A stretch of 64,000 nucleotides of DNA from Lachnospiraceae bacterium C7 (GTDB taxonomy: Bacteria > Bacillota > Clostridia > Lachnospirales > Lachnospiraceae), in contig FOPE01000007.1 of the NCBI GenBank assembly GCA_900113385.1, forward strand, positions 23,468-87,467. Reading direction: 5' to 3'. The notes below the pieces were generated by a model. The model ran no database searches. It was given only the letters and a program-made list of their open reading frames with translations, and had not been told where the DNA came from. Shown one piece after another: positions 51,863-60,628 of this stretch. Position 1 is the stretch's first letter. Every line of letters starts with the position of its first letter. Made by a program: the position numbers and the translations under genes.

Positions 51863-52948
51863 ATGAACAAACCAAAGTATTTTAGACTAATGGATGACAT
51901 CAAGATAAAAATAAAACAAAAAAAATACACTGCAGGAATGAAATTACCCTCAGAAAATGACTTCGCAAATGAATATGGGATAAGTAGACAAACTGTAAGA
52001 AAAGCCCTTAAGGCATTAGCAGATGAAGGTTTTGTCCACGCAGAGCATGGAAAAGGAACCTTTGTCTCAGAATTGGCTCGTCATACAAAAACATCAAAAA
52101 ATATTGCGATTGTAACAACGTATTTATCAGATTATATTTTCCCTAGAGTTATTCAAGGAATTGATCGTGTTTTTACAGAAAATGGATATAGCATAATTTT
52201 AAAAACAACAAGAAATTCAGCAACTGCAGAGGCACGATGCATAGAAGAACTTTTATCTAAAGATATTGATGGAATGATTATAGAACCGAGTAAGAGCCAA
52301 ATATACTGTAAGCATATAAGCCTTTTTGAACAAATGGATGAGTATGACATACCATACGTGTTTATACAGGGATATTTTGATGAACTTAGAAAAAAACCAT
52401 GTGTTATTATGAATGACATTAAAGGTGGATACTTAATAACAAAATATTTGATTTCGCAAGGATGCAAAAATATATACGGAATCTTTAAAGCAGATGATGT
52501 ACAAGGCAAAAACAGACATAAAGGCTATGTTTTAGCCTTGCAGGAAGCAGACATTTTGTATGATCCAGATAAAGTAATTTGGTTCCACACAGAAGACCGA
52601 GAAATAAAACCAAGAGAATCAATTAGTGAATTAATTAGAAAAGAAGTAGCAATAGATTCAGTGGTGTGCTATAACGATCAAATCGCTGTAGAAGTAATAA
52701 GAACCTTCCAGGTACATGGAATAAATGTACCTAAAGATGTTTCGGTAACGGGATTTGATAATTCAATGTTAGCAAAAAATAATATTATTCCAATTACAAC
52801 AGTATCGCATCCTCAAGAGTTGTTAGGACAAAATGCAGCAGAACTTATGTTGAAGTTGATTCGGAAAGAAGCTATAAGTAGTGAAGACCTTCATATAGTT
52901 ATGGAGCCAGAAGTTATTGTAAGAAAATCAACAAGGATAAAACATTAA
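51863..52948 (+). CDS. araR: AraR-type arabinose repressor (GntR N terminus, LacI-like C terminus)
   Basis: Repressor of 361 residues. The winged helix at 10-75 (KLPSENDFANEYGISRQTVRKAL, read in parts, and EHGKGTFV) is GntR type. The rest is a LacI/GalR-type sugar-binding domain (KNIAIVTTYLSDYIFP, DGMIIEPSKSQ, VTGFDNSMLAKNNIIPITTV). This fusion and the araA gene downstream match AraR, which is released from DNA by L-arabinose. It lies 24 bases after the TetM-like gene, possibly co-transcribed. Operator-like half-sites are at 53135-53256. Confidence 0.93.
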   Translation: MNKPKYFRLMDDIKIKIKQKKYTAGMKLPSENDFANEYGISRQTVRKALKALADEGFVHAEHGKGTFVSELARHTKTSKNIAIVTTYLSDYIFPRVIQGIDRVFTENGYSIILKTTRNSATAEARCIEELLSKDIDGMIIEPSKSQIYCKHISLFEQMDEYDIPYVFIQGYFDELRKKPCVIMNDIKGGYLITKYLISQGCKNIYGIFKADDVQGKNRHKGYVLALQEADILYDPDKVIWFHTEDREIKPRESISELIRKEVAIDSVVCYNDQIAVEVIRTFQVHGINVPKDVSVTGFDNSMLAKNNIIPITTVSHPQELLGQNAAELMLKLIRKEAISSEDLHIVMEPEVIVRKSTRIKH

Positions 52949-53134
52949 AATAATAGCATTAAAATAAAAATACTAAAATAAAACACTAAATTGTACAACT
53001 AAGATGGAATTATTTTGTATATCATTTTAAAAATAATTAAATTTTACCATGATATTTTAAGAAAAATAAAAAAACAATAGTAAAACATGATGAAAATATT
53101 AATGATTTTTAAAAAAATCTAAAATGAAAATTAA

Positions 53135-53264
53135 ACTTGTACACACTATAAAACATAAAAGTACAAGTATAAAACGAAATAAAACACTGTAAAATCAACG
53201 TGCTTAGCCGATAAAAAACTTTTAAAAAAACAACTTGTATATAGGTATGTACAAGTTATATAAT
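53135..53264 (+). promoter_or_regulatory. araA promoter with AraR-like operators
   Basis: Half-sites ACTTGTAC (53135) and GTACAAGT (53161) face each other with 18 bases between, and ACTTGTAT (53233) and GTACAAGT (53249) with 8 bases between. The second pair covers the -35 TTGTAT (53235-53240) and reaches the -10 TATAAT (53259-53264; spacer 18). AraR of Bacillus is known to bind ATTTGTAC/GTACAAAT halves. The sequence TTGTACAA at 52991 may be a further site near the araR end. Nothing else is seen in 52949-53402. Confidence 0.7.
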
Positions 53265-53402
53265 AATATCAAGACGAGGAAGAATATAAAATTCGTCAAA
53301 TGCGCATAAAATAGCGTTTTAAATGATTTATAAAATATACATTTTATATAATCGTAAAGTTAAGGAATTTATAATTAGAAGGTTTTGGAAGGAGAAGTAA
53401 CA

Positions 53403-54902
53403 ATGAAATTACAGAAGAAAAATTACAAGTTCTGGTTCTGTACAGGTTCTCAGGATTTATATGGTGATGAGTGCTTAGCAAACGTAGCAGAGCATTCTAA
53501 AAAAATGGTAGCAGCTTTAAATGAATCAGGTCGTTTACCATTTGAGGTTATTTGGAAACCAACATTAATTACAAGTGAATTAATCCGTAGAACATTTAAT
53601 GAAGCTAACAATGATGATGAGTGTGCAGGTATCATCACTTGGATGCATACATTCTCACCAGCTAAATCTTGGATTCAAGGTTTAAGAGAGTACAGAAAAC
53701 CATTACTTCATTTACATACACAGTTCAATGAAGAACTTCCATATGACACAATCGACATGGACTTCATGAACGAAAACCAGTCAGCACATGGTGATAGAGA
53801 GTTTGGTCATATCGTAACACGTATGGGAATCGAAAGAAAAGTTGTTGTAGGTTTCTGGGCTGATCCAGAAGTACAGGACAAAATCGGTTCATGGATGAGA
53901 ACAGCAGTTGGTGTTGTTGAATCAAGCCATATCAGAGTTATGAGAGTTGCTGACAACATGAGAAACGTTGCAGTTACTGAAGGAGATAAAGTAGAAGCAT
54001 TAGAGAAATTTGGATGGGAAGTTGATGCTTATCCAGTAAATGAAATCGCTGAAGCAGTAGAAGCAGTTTCACAGTCAGATACTAACGCATTAGTAGATGA
54101 ATACTATGATAAATATAACATTTTATTAGAGGGTAGAGATCCAGAAGAATTCAAAAAACATGTAGCAGTACAGGCTAAAATTGAATTAGGATTTGAAAGA
54201 TTCTTAGATGAGAAAAACTACCAAGCAATTGTAACTCACTTCGGTGATTTAGGATCATTACAGCAGTTACCAGGTCTTGCAATTCAGAGACTAGAAGAAA
54301 AAGGATATGGTTTCGGTGCAGAAGGTGACTGGAAAGTAGCAGCTATGGTTCGTTTAATGAAAGTTATGACAGCTGGCAAAAAAGATGCTAAAGGTACATC
54401 AATGTTAGAGGATTACACATACAACTTAGTACCAGGAAAAGAAGGAATTCTTCAGTCACACATGCTTGAGGTATGTGCTTCAATCGCTGATGGCCCTATT
54501 TCAATTAAATGTCAGCCACTTTCAATGGGAGATAGAGAAGATCCAGCAAGACTTGTATTTACTTCAAAAGAAGGAAAAGGTATTGCTACATCACTTATCG
54601 ACCTTGGAAACAGATTCCGTCTTATCATCAACGAAGTTGATTGTCACAAGACAGAAAAAGATATGCCAAAACTTCCAACAGCAACTAACTTCTGGACACC
54701 ACAACCAAATCTTAAAGTTGGTGCAGAAGCTTGGATTCTTGCAGGTGGAGCTCACCATACAGCATTTACATATGACCTTTCAACAGAGCAGATGGTTGAT
54801 TGGGCAAATATGATGGGTATCGAATCAGTTGTAATTGACAAAGATACAAACATCCGCGACTTCAAGAAAGACTTATTATTAGGAAATATCGTATATCGCT
54901 AA
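53403..54902 (+). CDS. araA: L-arabinose isomerase
   Basis: Converts L-arabinose to L-ribulose in the cytoplasm, using Mn2+. The protein of 499 residues begins MKLQKKNYKFWFCTGSQDLYG. It has ITWMHTFSPAKSWIQGL, LHTQFNEELPYDTIDMDFMNENQSAHGDREFG (read in parts), the metal-ligand region GFGAEGDWK and the C-terminal GGAHHT. Six in-frame codons upstream from 53385 are rejected because GGAAGGAGAAG directly precedes ATG 53403. Control is by AraR at the upstream operators. Confidence 0.97.
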   Translation: MKLQKKNYKFWFCTGSQDLYGDECLANVAEHSKKMVAALNESGRLPFEVIWKPTLITSELIRRTFNEANNDDECAGIITWMHTFSPAKSWIQGLREYRKPLLHLHTQFNEELPYDTIDMDFMNENQSAHGDREFGHIVTRMGIERKVVVGFWADPEVQDKIGSWMRTAVGVVESSHIRVMRVADNMRNVAVTEGDKVEALEKFGWEVDAYPVNEIAEAVEAVSQSDTNALVDEYYDKYNILLEGRDPEEFKKHVAVQAKIELGFERFLDEKNYQAIVTHFGDLGSLQQLPGLAIQRLEEKGYGFGAEGDWKVAAMVRLMKVMTAGKKDAKGTSMLEDYTYNLVPGKEGILQSHMLEVCASIADGPISIKCQPLSMGDREDPARLVFTSKEGKGIATSLIDLGNRFRLIINEVDCHKTEKDMPKLPTATNFWTPQPNLKVGAEAWILAGGAHHTAFTYDLSTEQMVDWANMMGIESVVIDKDTNIRDFKKDLLLGNIVYR

Positions 54903-54978
54903 AATTAATTTTGATGAACATTCAAAATTGTCAAATCTATTAAAAATGCTTGCCATAATTTTTTAATTATAAAAAACG

Positions 54979-55017
54979 CCATCTGCGTGCTTAGACTAGT
55001 TCTAGGTACGTAGGTGG
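54979..55017 (+). other. Stem-loop between araA and the FGGY kinase gene
   Basis: CCATCTGCGT and ACGTAGGTGG pair with two wobbles and an inner AGA/TCT stem; no T tract follows. Likely an mRNA-processing or stability element that lowers kinase expression relative to araA. Confidence 0.55.
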
Positions 55018-55068
55018 AAAAACAGATAGAGATATTAATAACAAGTAGGTCGAAGGAGAACGAAGGAT

Positions 55069-56667
55069 ATGAGTACAGACTATAAATCATATATTGAGAG
55101 TGGAAAAGCCGTACTTGGTATTGAGTTCGGTTCTACACGTATCAAAGCAGAATTAATCGGACCAAGCAACGAACCAATCGCAAGTGGTTCTCATACTTGG
55201 GAAAATCAATTAGTGGATAACATCTGGACATATAGCTTAGATGCAATTTGGTCAGGTTTACAAGATTGCTATAGCGATTTATTGAAAGATGTTAAAAATA
55301 AATTCTCTTGTGATATTAAATCACTTGGAGCAATTGGATTCTCAGCAATGATGCATGGTTATATGGCATTTGATGAGAATGACAATCTCTTAGTACCATT
55401 CCGTACTTGGAGAAATACAATTACTGAGAAAGCTTCTGAAGAATTAACAGAGCTTTTGAACTATCACATTCCACAAAGATGGAGTATAGCTCATTTTTAC
55501 CAGGCAATGCTTAACAAAGAAGAGCATGTAAGCAAGGTAAAAACAGTATTGACACTTGCTGGTTTTATTAACTGGCAGTTAACTGGACAAAAAATCATTG
55601 GCGTTGGTGAAGCAAGTGGTATGTTCCCAATTGACATCAACACACATGACTACAATGATGCAATGGTTTCAAAATTTGAAGCTAAAGCAGCAGAGTTAGG
55701 ATATCCAGTTAAACTTCGCGACGTATTCCCACAGGTAGCTGTTGCTGGTGAAGTAGCAGGTCACCTTACAGAAGAAGGCGCAAAGAAACTCGATGTTACA
55801 GGTAATTTACAAGCAGGAATTCCTGTTGCACCAGCTGAAGGTGATGCAGGAACTGGTATGGTTGCAACAAATAGTGTACGTCCACGTACTGGTAACGTAT
55901 CAGCAGGTACATCAGTATTTGGTATGGTTGTTCTTGAAAAAGAATTATCAAAAGTATATGATGCAATCGATCTTGTAACAACACCATCAGGTGATTTAGT
56001 AGCAATGGCTCATTGCAACAACTGTACATCAGATTTAAATGCATGGGTTAACATTTTTAAGGAATTCGCTGATTTATTCAATATGGATATCAACATGGAT
56101 GACTTATATGGAAACCTATACAGAAATGCAATGAAGGGTGACACAGATTGTGGAAAACTTGTTGCATACAATTACTTCTCAGGTGAGCACATTACTGGTT
56201 TTGAAGAAGGAAGACCATTGTTTGTAAGAACACCAGAGAGCAAGTTTACATTAGCTAACTTTATGAGAGCTAACCTATATGCATCACTTAGTGTACTTAA
56301 GACAGGTTTAGATATCTTATTTAAACAAGAAGGCGTAAAAGCTGATAAGATTTATGGACATGGCGGTCTTTTCAGAACAAAAGGCGTTGGTCAAAATATT
56401 CTTGCAGCAGCCCTTAACACACCAGTATCTGTAATGGAAACAGCAGGTGAAGGTGGAGCTTGGGGAATGGCACTTCTTGCAGGCTACATGATAAACAAAA
56501 AAGAAGGTCAGTCTCTTGCAGATTACTTACAAGATGAAGTATATAAAGGAGACACAGGCTTTGAAGTTAAGCCAGATCAAAATGATGTTGATGGCTTTAA
56601 CGTATTCATTGAGCGTTATACAAAGGGATTGGCAATAGAACGCGCAGCTGTTGACGTCCTTAGATAA
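55069..56667 (+). CDS. araB: FGGY-family sugar kinase, probable L-ribulokinase
   Basis: Sugar kinase of 532 residues, next to araA and so probably phosphorylating L-ribulose. The first nucleotide loop is LGIEFGSTRIKAELIG at about 15-30. LGAIGFSAMMHGYMAF and RTWRNT are sugar-side motifs, GNVSAGTSVFGMVV is a phosphate loop, and GHGGLFRTKGVG lies near the C terminus. It is not a close match to the classical AraB pattern and resembles the xylulokinase-like branch, so the symbol rests mainly on context. An AraD epimerase is not in this window. The ATG follows GAAGGAGAACGAAGG. Confidence 0.8.
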   Translation: MSTDYKSYIESGKAVLGIEFGSTRIKAELIGPSNEPIASGSHTWENQLVDNIWTYSLDAIWSGLQDCYSDLLKDVKNKFSCDIKSLGAIGFSAMMHGYMAFDENDNLLVPFRTWRNTITEKASEELTELLNYHIPQRWSIAHFYQAMLNKEEHVSKVKTVLTLAGFINWQLTGQKIIGVGEASGMFPIDINTHDYNDAMVSKFEAKAAELGYPVKLRDVFPQVAVAGEVAGHLTEEGAKKLDVTGNLQAGIPVAPAEGDAGTGMVATNSVRPRTGNVSAGTSVFGMVVLEKELSKVYDAIDLVTTPSGDLVAMAHCNNCTSDLNAWVNIFKEFADLFNMDINMDDLYGNLYRNAMKGDTDCGKLVAYNYFSGEHITGFEEGRPLFVRTPESKFTLANFMRANLYASLSVLKTGLDILFKQEGVKADKIYGHGGLFRTKGVGQNILAAALNTPVSVMETAGEGGAWGMALLAGYMINKKEGQSLADYLQDEVYKGDTGFEVKPDQNDVDGFNVFIERYTKGLAIERAAVDVLR

Positions 56668-56734
56668 TATACATAAATAATAGTAACGAATTCATTCAAT
56701 GTATATTAACTAGCTCATTTAAATAAACTCAATC

Positions 56735-56826
56735 AAAAAATACAAGCTCAATCAAACAAACAAGAATAAAACAAATTAAACAAAATATAAACAAAGCAAC
56801 AAAAAAATCAAAACCAAAATCAATTG
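56735..56826 (+). other. A/C-rich, G-poor stretch after the kinase gene
   Basis: About 90 bases with repeated AAACAAA and AATCAAA and almost no G, similar in composition to 27885-28014. No gene is seen. Confidence 0.45.
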
Positions 56827-56871
56827 TAATACTAACACATTAAACTTTTCTTTTCATATGAATTATATATA

Positions 56872-56904
56872 AGAGCAGGGTAACGGAGCCCTGCTCTTTT
56901 TTTT
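56872..56904 (+). terminator. Intrinsic terminator of the ara operon
   Basis: AGAGCAGGG and CCCTGCTCT form a perfect 9-base stem around an 8-base loop, followed by eight T residues. Confidence 0.95.
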
Positions 56905-56960
56905 ACTGTGTGTACTGGTCAACATTTTTGGTAACAATACAAAAACATTTCCTAAACCCA

Positions 56961-56988
56961 TTGACAAAGCTACGGGAACGGCTATAGA
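56961..56988 (+). promoter_or_regulatory. Promoter reading into the accessory regulator locus
   Basis: TTGACA (56961-56966) and TATAGA (56983-56988) with a 16-base spacer. It gives a leader of about 300 bases, with a long inverted repeat and two short ORFs, before the first regulator gene. Confidence 0.55.
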
Positions 56989-57021
56989 ATAAAGTTTGGT
57001 TTCCAGGGTGATTAAAAAAAT

Positions 57022-57075
57022 ATGCCAATTTCAATCTTAAATAGATATTACATAGAGGCGGTTATTTGTAGATAG
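57022..57075 (+). CDS. Possible short peptide ORF (17 residues)
   Basis: ATG at 57022 after AGGGTGA gives MPISILNRYYIEAVICR and a stop. It sits in the leader of two HTH regulator genes. Whether it is translated is not known. Confidence 0.2.
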   Translation: MPISILNRYYIEAVICR

Positions 57076-57115
57076 TGTAAAATATCTTGTGTAAATAGAA
57101 TTAATTATAGAAAAA

Positions 57116-57181
57116 GGAACGAACTTCGTTTAAGATTTTAAGTGACCAAACAAAAAAACTTAAAGGAGTGAAATTCGTCCC
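57116..57181. repeat. Long nested inverted repeat upstream of the regulator pair
   Basis: GGAACGAACTTC (57116-57127) pairs with GAAATTCGTCCC (57170-57181) with wobbles, and inside it TTTAAGT (57137-57143) pairs with ACTTAAA (57158-57164) around GACCAAACAAAAAA. AAGGAG of the next short ORF is partly inside the fold. Confidence 0.7.
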
Positions 57182-57182
57182 T

Positions 57183-57257
57183 ATGACTAATATTAGCACA
57201 AATTTAATGTCGGTTCTACTTAATAATGAATTTATTGATAAAGTGTTAAAAAGATAA
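57183..57257 (+). CDS. Possible short peptide ORF (24 residues)
   Basis: ATG at 57183, with AAGGAG 14 bases upstream, encodes a 24-residue peptide beginning MTNISTNLMSVLLNNEFIDK and ending VLKR. It is amphipathic with a basic end. The frame stays open upstream to 57111. It lies 41 bases before an HTH regulator of a type often controlled by peptides. It could instead be the remnant of a mobile-element gene. Translation is not proven. Confidence 0.3.
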   Translation: MTNISTNLMSVLLNNEFIDKVLKR

Positions 57258-57297
57258 CTTTGAAAAATTGGCTGAACTAAAAAGGAGGGCATCGGTG

Positions 57298-58044
57298 ATG
57301 GACAATTTAGGTGAAATAATAAGACAAGCTAGAAAAGAACAATCTGTTAGTTTTGCTAAAATAGCAAAGGGTATTTGTGATAGAAGAATGCTAGCAAAGT
57401 ATGAAAATTTGGAATGTTATCCAACAAAGATGGTTGGGATAGCTTTGTTACAAAGGTTAGGAGTAGATACGCTTGAAACTGAAATTATATATGGAGCAGA
57501 TGAAAAATATTGTTATGAAAGTAGGTTGGTTAGACAGTTAAATGAATTAAAAAAAATAAATAGGGCTGAAGAATGTAGTAACAATGTCTTAAATGATTTA
57601 TTTAAGATTTCTAAAGAAAAAACGATAGAGGAGTGCTGGAAAAATTTAGATAATGAATTATTCACAGATGTAGAATTAAAAATAATAATACTCTATATTA
57701 GCAATAGTATTGACTTGACAAAAATATCAGAAAACAATATTAATTCTCTTATAAAGAAGCTAGAAAGTATAATTGAGAGAAAAAGGATTACCAAAAATCA
57801 GGTAATTATGTGTGTAGATTATCTAATAGAAATATACCAATATATATTTGAAAAAAATCATGAAAAAAAAGTGATAAAGAATTTAAAAAAAATTCAAGGA
57901 TGCATTTCGAAGAAAGATATTTTTTATCTAAAATTGGATATGTATATAAAAAAATTCAAACTTGAATTTAGTGAAAATCAGCAATCTTTAAAAAAAATAG
58001 AAATATGCGAGGTTATGAGGGAAATAGAAAATGCCGGAATATAA
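57298..58044 (+). CDS. XRE/Rgg-like HTH regulator, first of a tandem pair
   Basis: A protein of 248 residues. An N-terminal HTH (LGEIIRQARKEQSVSFAKIAKGICDRRML, read in parts, residues 4-33) is followed by a wholly helical part rich in Lys, Ile, Asn and Glu, as in the TPR-containing peptide-responsive regulators (RRNPP type). No TPR consensus can be marked with certainty. The ATG at 57298 follows AGGAGGG with a spacer of 8; the TTG at 57268 is rejected. It overlaps the second regulator gene by 14 bases. Confidence 0.75.
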   Translation: MDNLGEIIRQARKEQSVSFAKIAKGICDRRMLAKYENLECYPTKMVGIALLQRLGVDTLETEIIYGADEKYCYESRLVRQLNELKKINRAEECSNNVLNDLFKISKEKTIEECWKNLDNELFTDVELKIIILYISNSIDLTKISENNINSLIKKLESIIERKRITKNQVIMCVDYLIEIYQYIFEKNHEKKVIKNLKKIQGCISKKDIFYLKLDMYIKKFKLEFSENQQSLKKIEICEVMREIENAGI

Positions 58045-58891
58045 TAAAAGTGAATTTATAAAAAGAGAAAGAAACTATGTTAAAGTATCTCAAAAAAAAT
58101 TGGCTGATGGAATTTGTGAAATTGAAACAATTTCAAGATATGAAACAGGAAAAGTCATACCGTCAGATACAAAATTTTTTGAAATTATGAGAAAACTTGG
58201 AAAAGACGTAAGGCGGTTTTACATTCCAAATGGAGGGAATGAATTTATAAATATGAGAGTTCAAAAAATAAATGATAGTATTTATTTAGAAAACTTAGAT
58301 TATGTAAAAAAAAATATGGAAGAATTTTTAAAGAAGTCAGAATTTACAATAGATGAGTTACAAATGATTGAAAGATGTAAGGCATTTATTGAATATGAGA
58401 CAAATGAAATAAACCTTAAAGAGTACGCCAGTAGACTTGAAAAAATTATTCAGCTATCATCACCAAATTATTTTTTTGGGAAAAAACTCGAAGTAAAATA
58501 TCATTCGAAAATAGAAATATATTTATTAGATGATCTTGCTAGAATAATGTATGAATTAAGAGATTATGAAAACACAAAGCAATTAATTATAGATTTGGAT
58601 GACTATTATAAGTGTGGATTTCTTCGAAATGAAAGAAGAAATATGTGCTTAAGTTTCCATTTGAGAGGAAAACTTTTTAGAAAATTACGTGAATATGAAA
58701 TGAGTGAATCTGTTTTGCGTAAGGGGATTACAATGTGTAATGAAATATATAGAGATGATTATTTGCATTATTTTATGGCTGAATTGGGTAAGCTATATTG
58801 TGAAATGGGGAAAGAAAATAGTGAAGTTCTTATGTGTAAAGGAAAACTTTATGAGAAAATTGCAGAATTTTTAAAAAGAGAATATTGTTAA
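58031..58891 (+). CDS. XRE/Rgg-like HTH-TPR regulator, second of the tandem pair
   Basis: A protein of 286 residues and paralogue of the preceding one. The HTH is FIKRERNYVKVSQKKLADGI plus ETISRYETGKVIPS (residues 8-48). The helical C-terminal part has TPR-like pairs (LDDLARIMYELRDYENTKQL, CLSFHLRGKLFRKLREYEMS, ELGKLYCEMG). This layout is that of RRNPP quorum-sensing regulators, which bind short peptides. It precedes an ABC transporter operon by 220 bases. The peptide partner is unproven. Confidence 0.78.
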   Translation: MPEYNKSEFIKRERNYVKVSQKKLADGICEIETISRYETGKVIPSDTKFFEIMRKLGKDVRRFYIPNGGNEFINMRVQKINDSIYLENLDYVKKNMEEFLKKSEFTIDELQMIERCKAFIEYETNEINLKEYASRLEKIIQLSSPNYFFGKKLEVKYHSKIEIYLLDDLARIMYELRDYENTKQLIIDLDDYYKCGFLRNERRNMCLSFHLRGKLFRKLREYEMSESVLRKGITMCNEIYRDDYLHYFMAELGKLYCEMGKENSEVLMCKGKLYEKIAEFLKREYC

Positions 58892-59046
58892 TTCTTGGTC
58901 TTGTGTCCACTAAATCATACTAACAGCATCTTTTATTGTACAAAGTTAAAAAAACAAGAAACTAAAACGATGATTCTTTTTAAAAAGCGTGAAATATACA
59001 GACCTATTAAAAACTGAAAAAAAACAAAAATGTACATAATAAGTCA

Positions 59047-59075
59047 TTGTAAATTCTATTATTTAGTGTTTTAAT
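59047..59075 (+). promoter_or_regulatory. Possible promoter of the ABC transporter operon
   Basis: TTGTAA (59047-59052) and TTTAAT (59070-59075), 17-base spacer, 38 bases before the first permease gene. The rest of 58892-59112 is A+T rich without a gene. Confidence 0.35.
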
Positions 59076-59112
59076 AAATTATATTAATTAAATAAGGAGG
59101 GATAATAGAAAA

Positions 59113-59937
59113 ATGAGAACTTTAAAATTTCATATAAAAAATCAAATAAATCAAAGGGAATTTAAAATAAGTGTAGCATTATTGTATGCTTTAGTTATTC
59201 TTGCTTTTCTGCAAGCATGCATGGTAAATTATAAGTTTCCATATGTTATGGTTAGAAATTCAGCAGAAAATTCGTTAATAATTGGAATAAGTTCTAGAGT
59301 GGCTAAAATGATGTTTGTACCAGTTATACCATTGATTGCAACAACAATGTGTGCTGGATGTAGAAAAAACTCGGATTTAAACGGTAATGGACTTTTTTCG
59401 TTATTAAGGATGAACAAAAGAAAATATATAACAGGAAATGCAGCAGCGGTTGTTTTAATTACTATAATAACAGTTTTTGCTGCATTATTAATTAATCAAG
59501 TGCTATGTTGTATAGCTTTTCCAATGAATTATAGTAGCAATTCATATGGTTTCGCAAGATATAGGCTTCTGCAAACTGATTATTCGAATTATTTATTTTG
59601 GTTTTGGTATGTGCAAAATCCATATATATATAACATATTTTATATGATAATTATCAGTTTGTTATCTGGAGGGTTCGCTTTATTATCGTATGGTTTATGC
59701 ATGTTACCATGTACAAGAAAATTGAAGGGCGCTCATGTTTCGGTACTTTCATATGGTTTAATAATGGTGGTATCTATATTAGGACAAGTTTTGAAAGTAA
59801 AATCAATTAATATTTTTTTGCTTTTAGAAGAAGGACATATTGCTAGTTTAAGTGACGGCATTATTTTGCTGGTGATATTATATGCAGCAGGAATTTTTAT
59901 GACAGAAATAGGGGCAAAATATTATGGGAAAATTTAA
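59113..59937 (+). CDS. ABC-2-like membrane protein 1 of the accessory locus
   Basis: An integral membrane protein of 274 residues with about six hydrophobic segments: VALLYALVILAFLQACMV, MMFVPVIPLIATTMCAG, AAAVVLITIITVFAALLI, IFYMIIISLLSGGFALLSYG, SVLSYGLIMVVSILGQVL and IILLVILYAAGIFM. A CRKNSDLNGNGLFSLLRMNKRKYI loop with charged residues (read in parts) resembles the coupling region of lantibiotic-immunity or ABC-2 permeases. It overlaps the next gene by 14 bases. Substrate unknown. Confidence 0.7.
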   Translation: MRTLKFHIKNQINQREFKISVALLYALVILAFLQACMVNYKFPYVMVRNSAENSLIIGISSRVAKMMFVPVIPLIATTMCAGCRKNSDLNGNGLFSLLRMNKRKYITGNAAAVVLITIITVFAALLINQVLCCIAFPMNYSSNSYGFARYRLLQTDYSNYLFWFWYVQNPYIYNIFYMIIISLLSGGFALLSYGLCMLPCTRKLKGAHVSVLSYGLIMVVSILGQVLKVKSINIFLLLEEGHIASLSDGIILLVILYAAGIFMTEIGAKYYGKI

Positions 59938-60628
59938 AAAAACTAATTTATTATGGGTATTAACTGTTTGCATTGAAGTTATGTTATTGATTTTAGAATT
60001 TAAATATATTAGAAGAAATTCAAAAAAAATGACATGTATTATTTTTATGCAAGTATATAATCAATTGATGATTTGTTCAGTTTTATTGCCTTTATATGCT
60101 ATTCTGATATGCATAAATATCAAAAATAATATGTATTTTTCAAAGTTATTAAATTATGGAAGTAGATCTAGGTGGCTTTCAAATATTTATAAAGAGAATC
60201 TTATTGTGACTATAAAATATATACTATTATTGCTTGTGCCTTTTAGCATATTGTCATTTGTAGGGTGCATAAAATATAGAAGTATAATAGATGTGATATA
60301 TATTATATTTACAACTATTTCATATATTGTAGCTTTTTATGCATTGAGTTTTGTTATTATAGCAATAAAACTTAAATTTAATAATGATATTTTAGCTATA
60401 ATATCCATAATTTTGATATGTATTCTTCCATTTAGTATTATCGATAGAATTATATTAAGTGATATATCGATTTTTTTAAATGCAGGAAATTTTTTTGTTA
60501 ATTATCATTATATATGGGGATATCATGAAATAGCTATTGTCATTATGTTAATAGTTACTTTGTTGCTATTTAAGGGGACTACATATTTGACTAAAAAATT
60601 AGATCTGTTATGGAGAGTTAAGGAATAA
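59924..60628 (+). CDS. ABC-2-like membrane protein 2 of the accessory locus
   Basis: A protein of 234 residues with about six hydrophobic segments (LLWVLTVCIEVMLLILEF, LMICSVLLPLYAILICI, YILLLLVPFSILSFVG, VIYIIFTTISYIVAFYAL, ILAIISIILICILPFSII, IAIVIMLIVTLLLF). YGSRSRWLSNIYKENL marks the cytoplasmic loop also seen in protein 1 (LLRMNKRKYI) and protein 3 (FLRTNNRELCLKKN). It ends on the TAATG junction with the next gene. Confidence 0.7.
   Translation: MGKFKKTNLLWVLTVCIEVMLLILEFKYIRRNSKKMTCIIFMQVYNQLMICSVLLPLYAILICINIKNNMYFSKLLNYGSRSRWLSNIYKENLIVTIKYILLLLVPFSILSFVGCIKYRSIIDVIYIIFTTISYIVAFYALSFVIIAIKLKFNNDILAIISIILICILPFSIIDRIILSDISIFLNAGNFFVNYHYIWGYHEIAIVIMLIVTLLLFKGTTYLTKKLDLLWRVKE

Noticed and set aside
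57101..57292. Minus-strand open frame of 63 codons upstream of the regulator pair
   Set aside because: No ribosome binding site seen and no recognised protein; it is opposite the inverted repeat and the regulator start.
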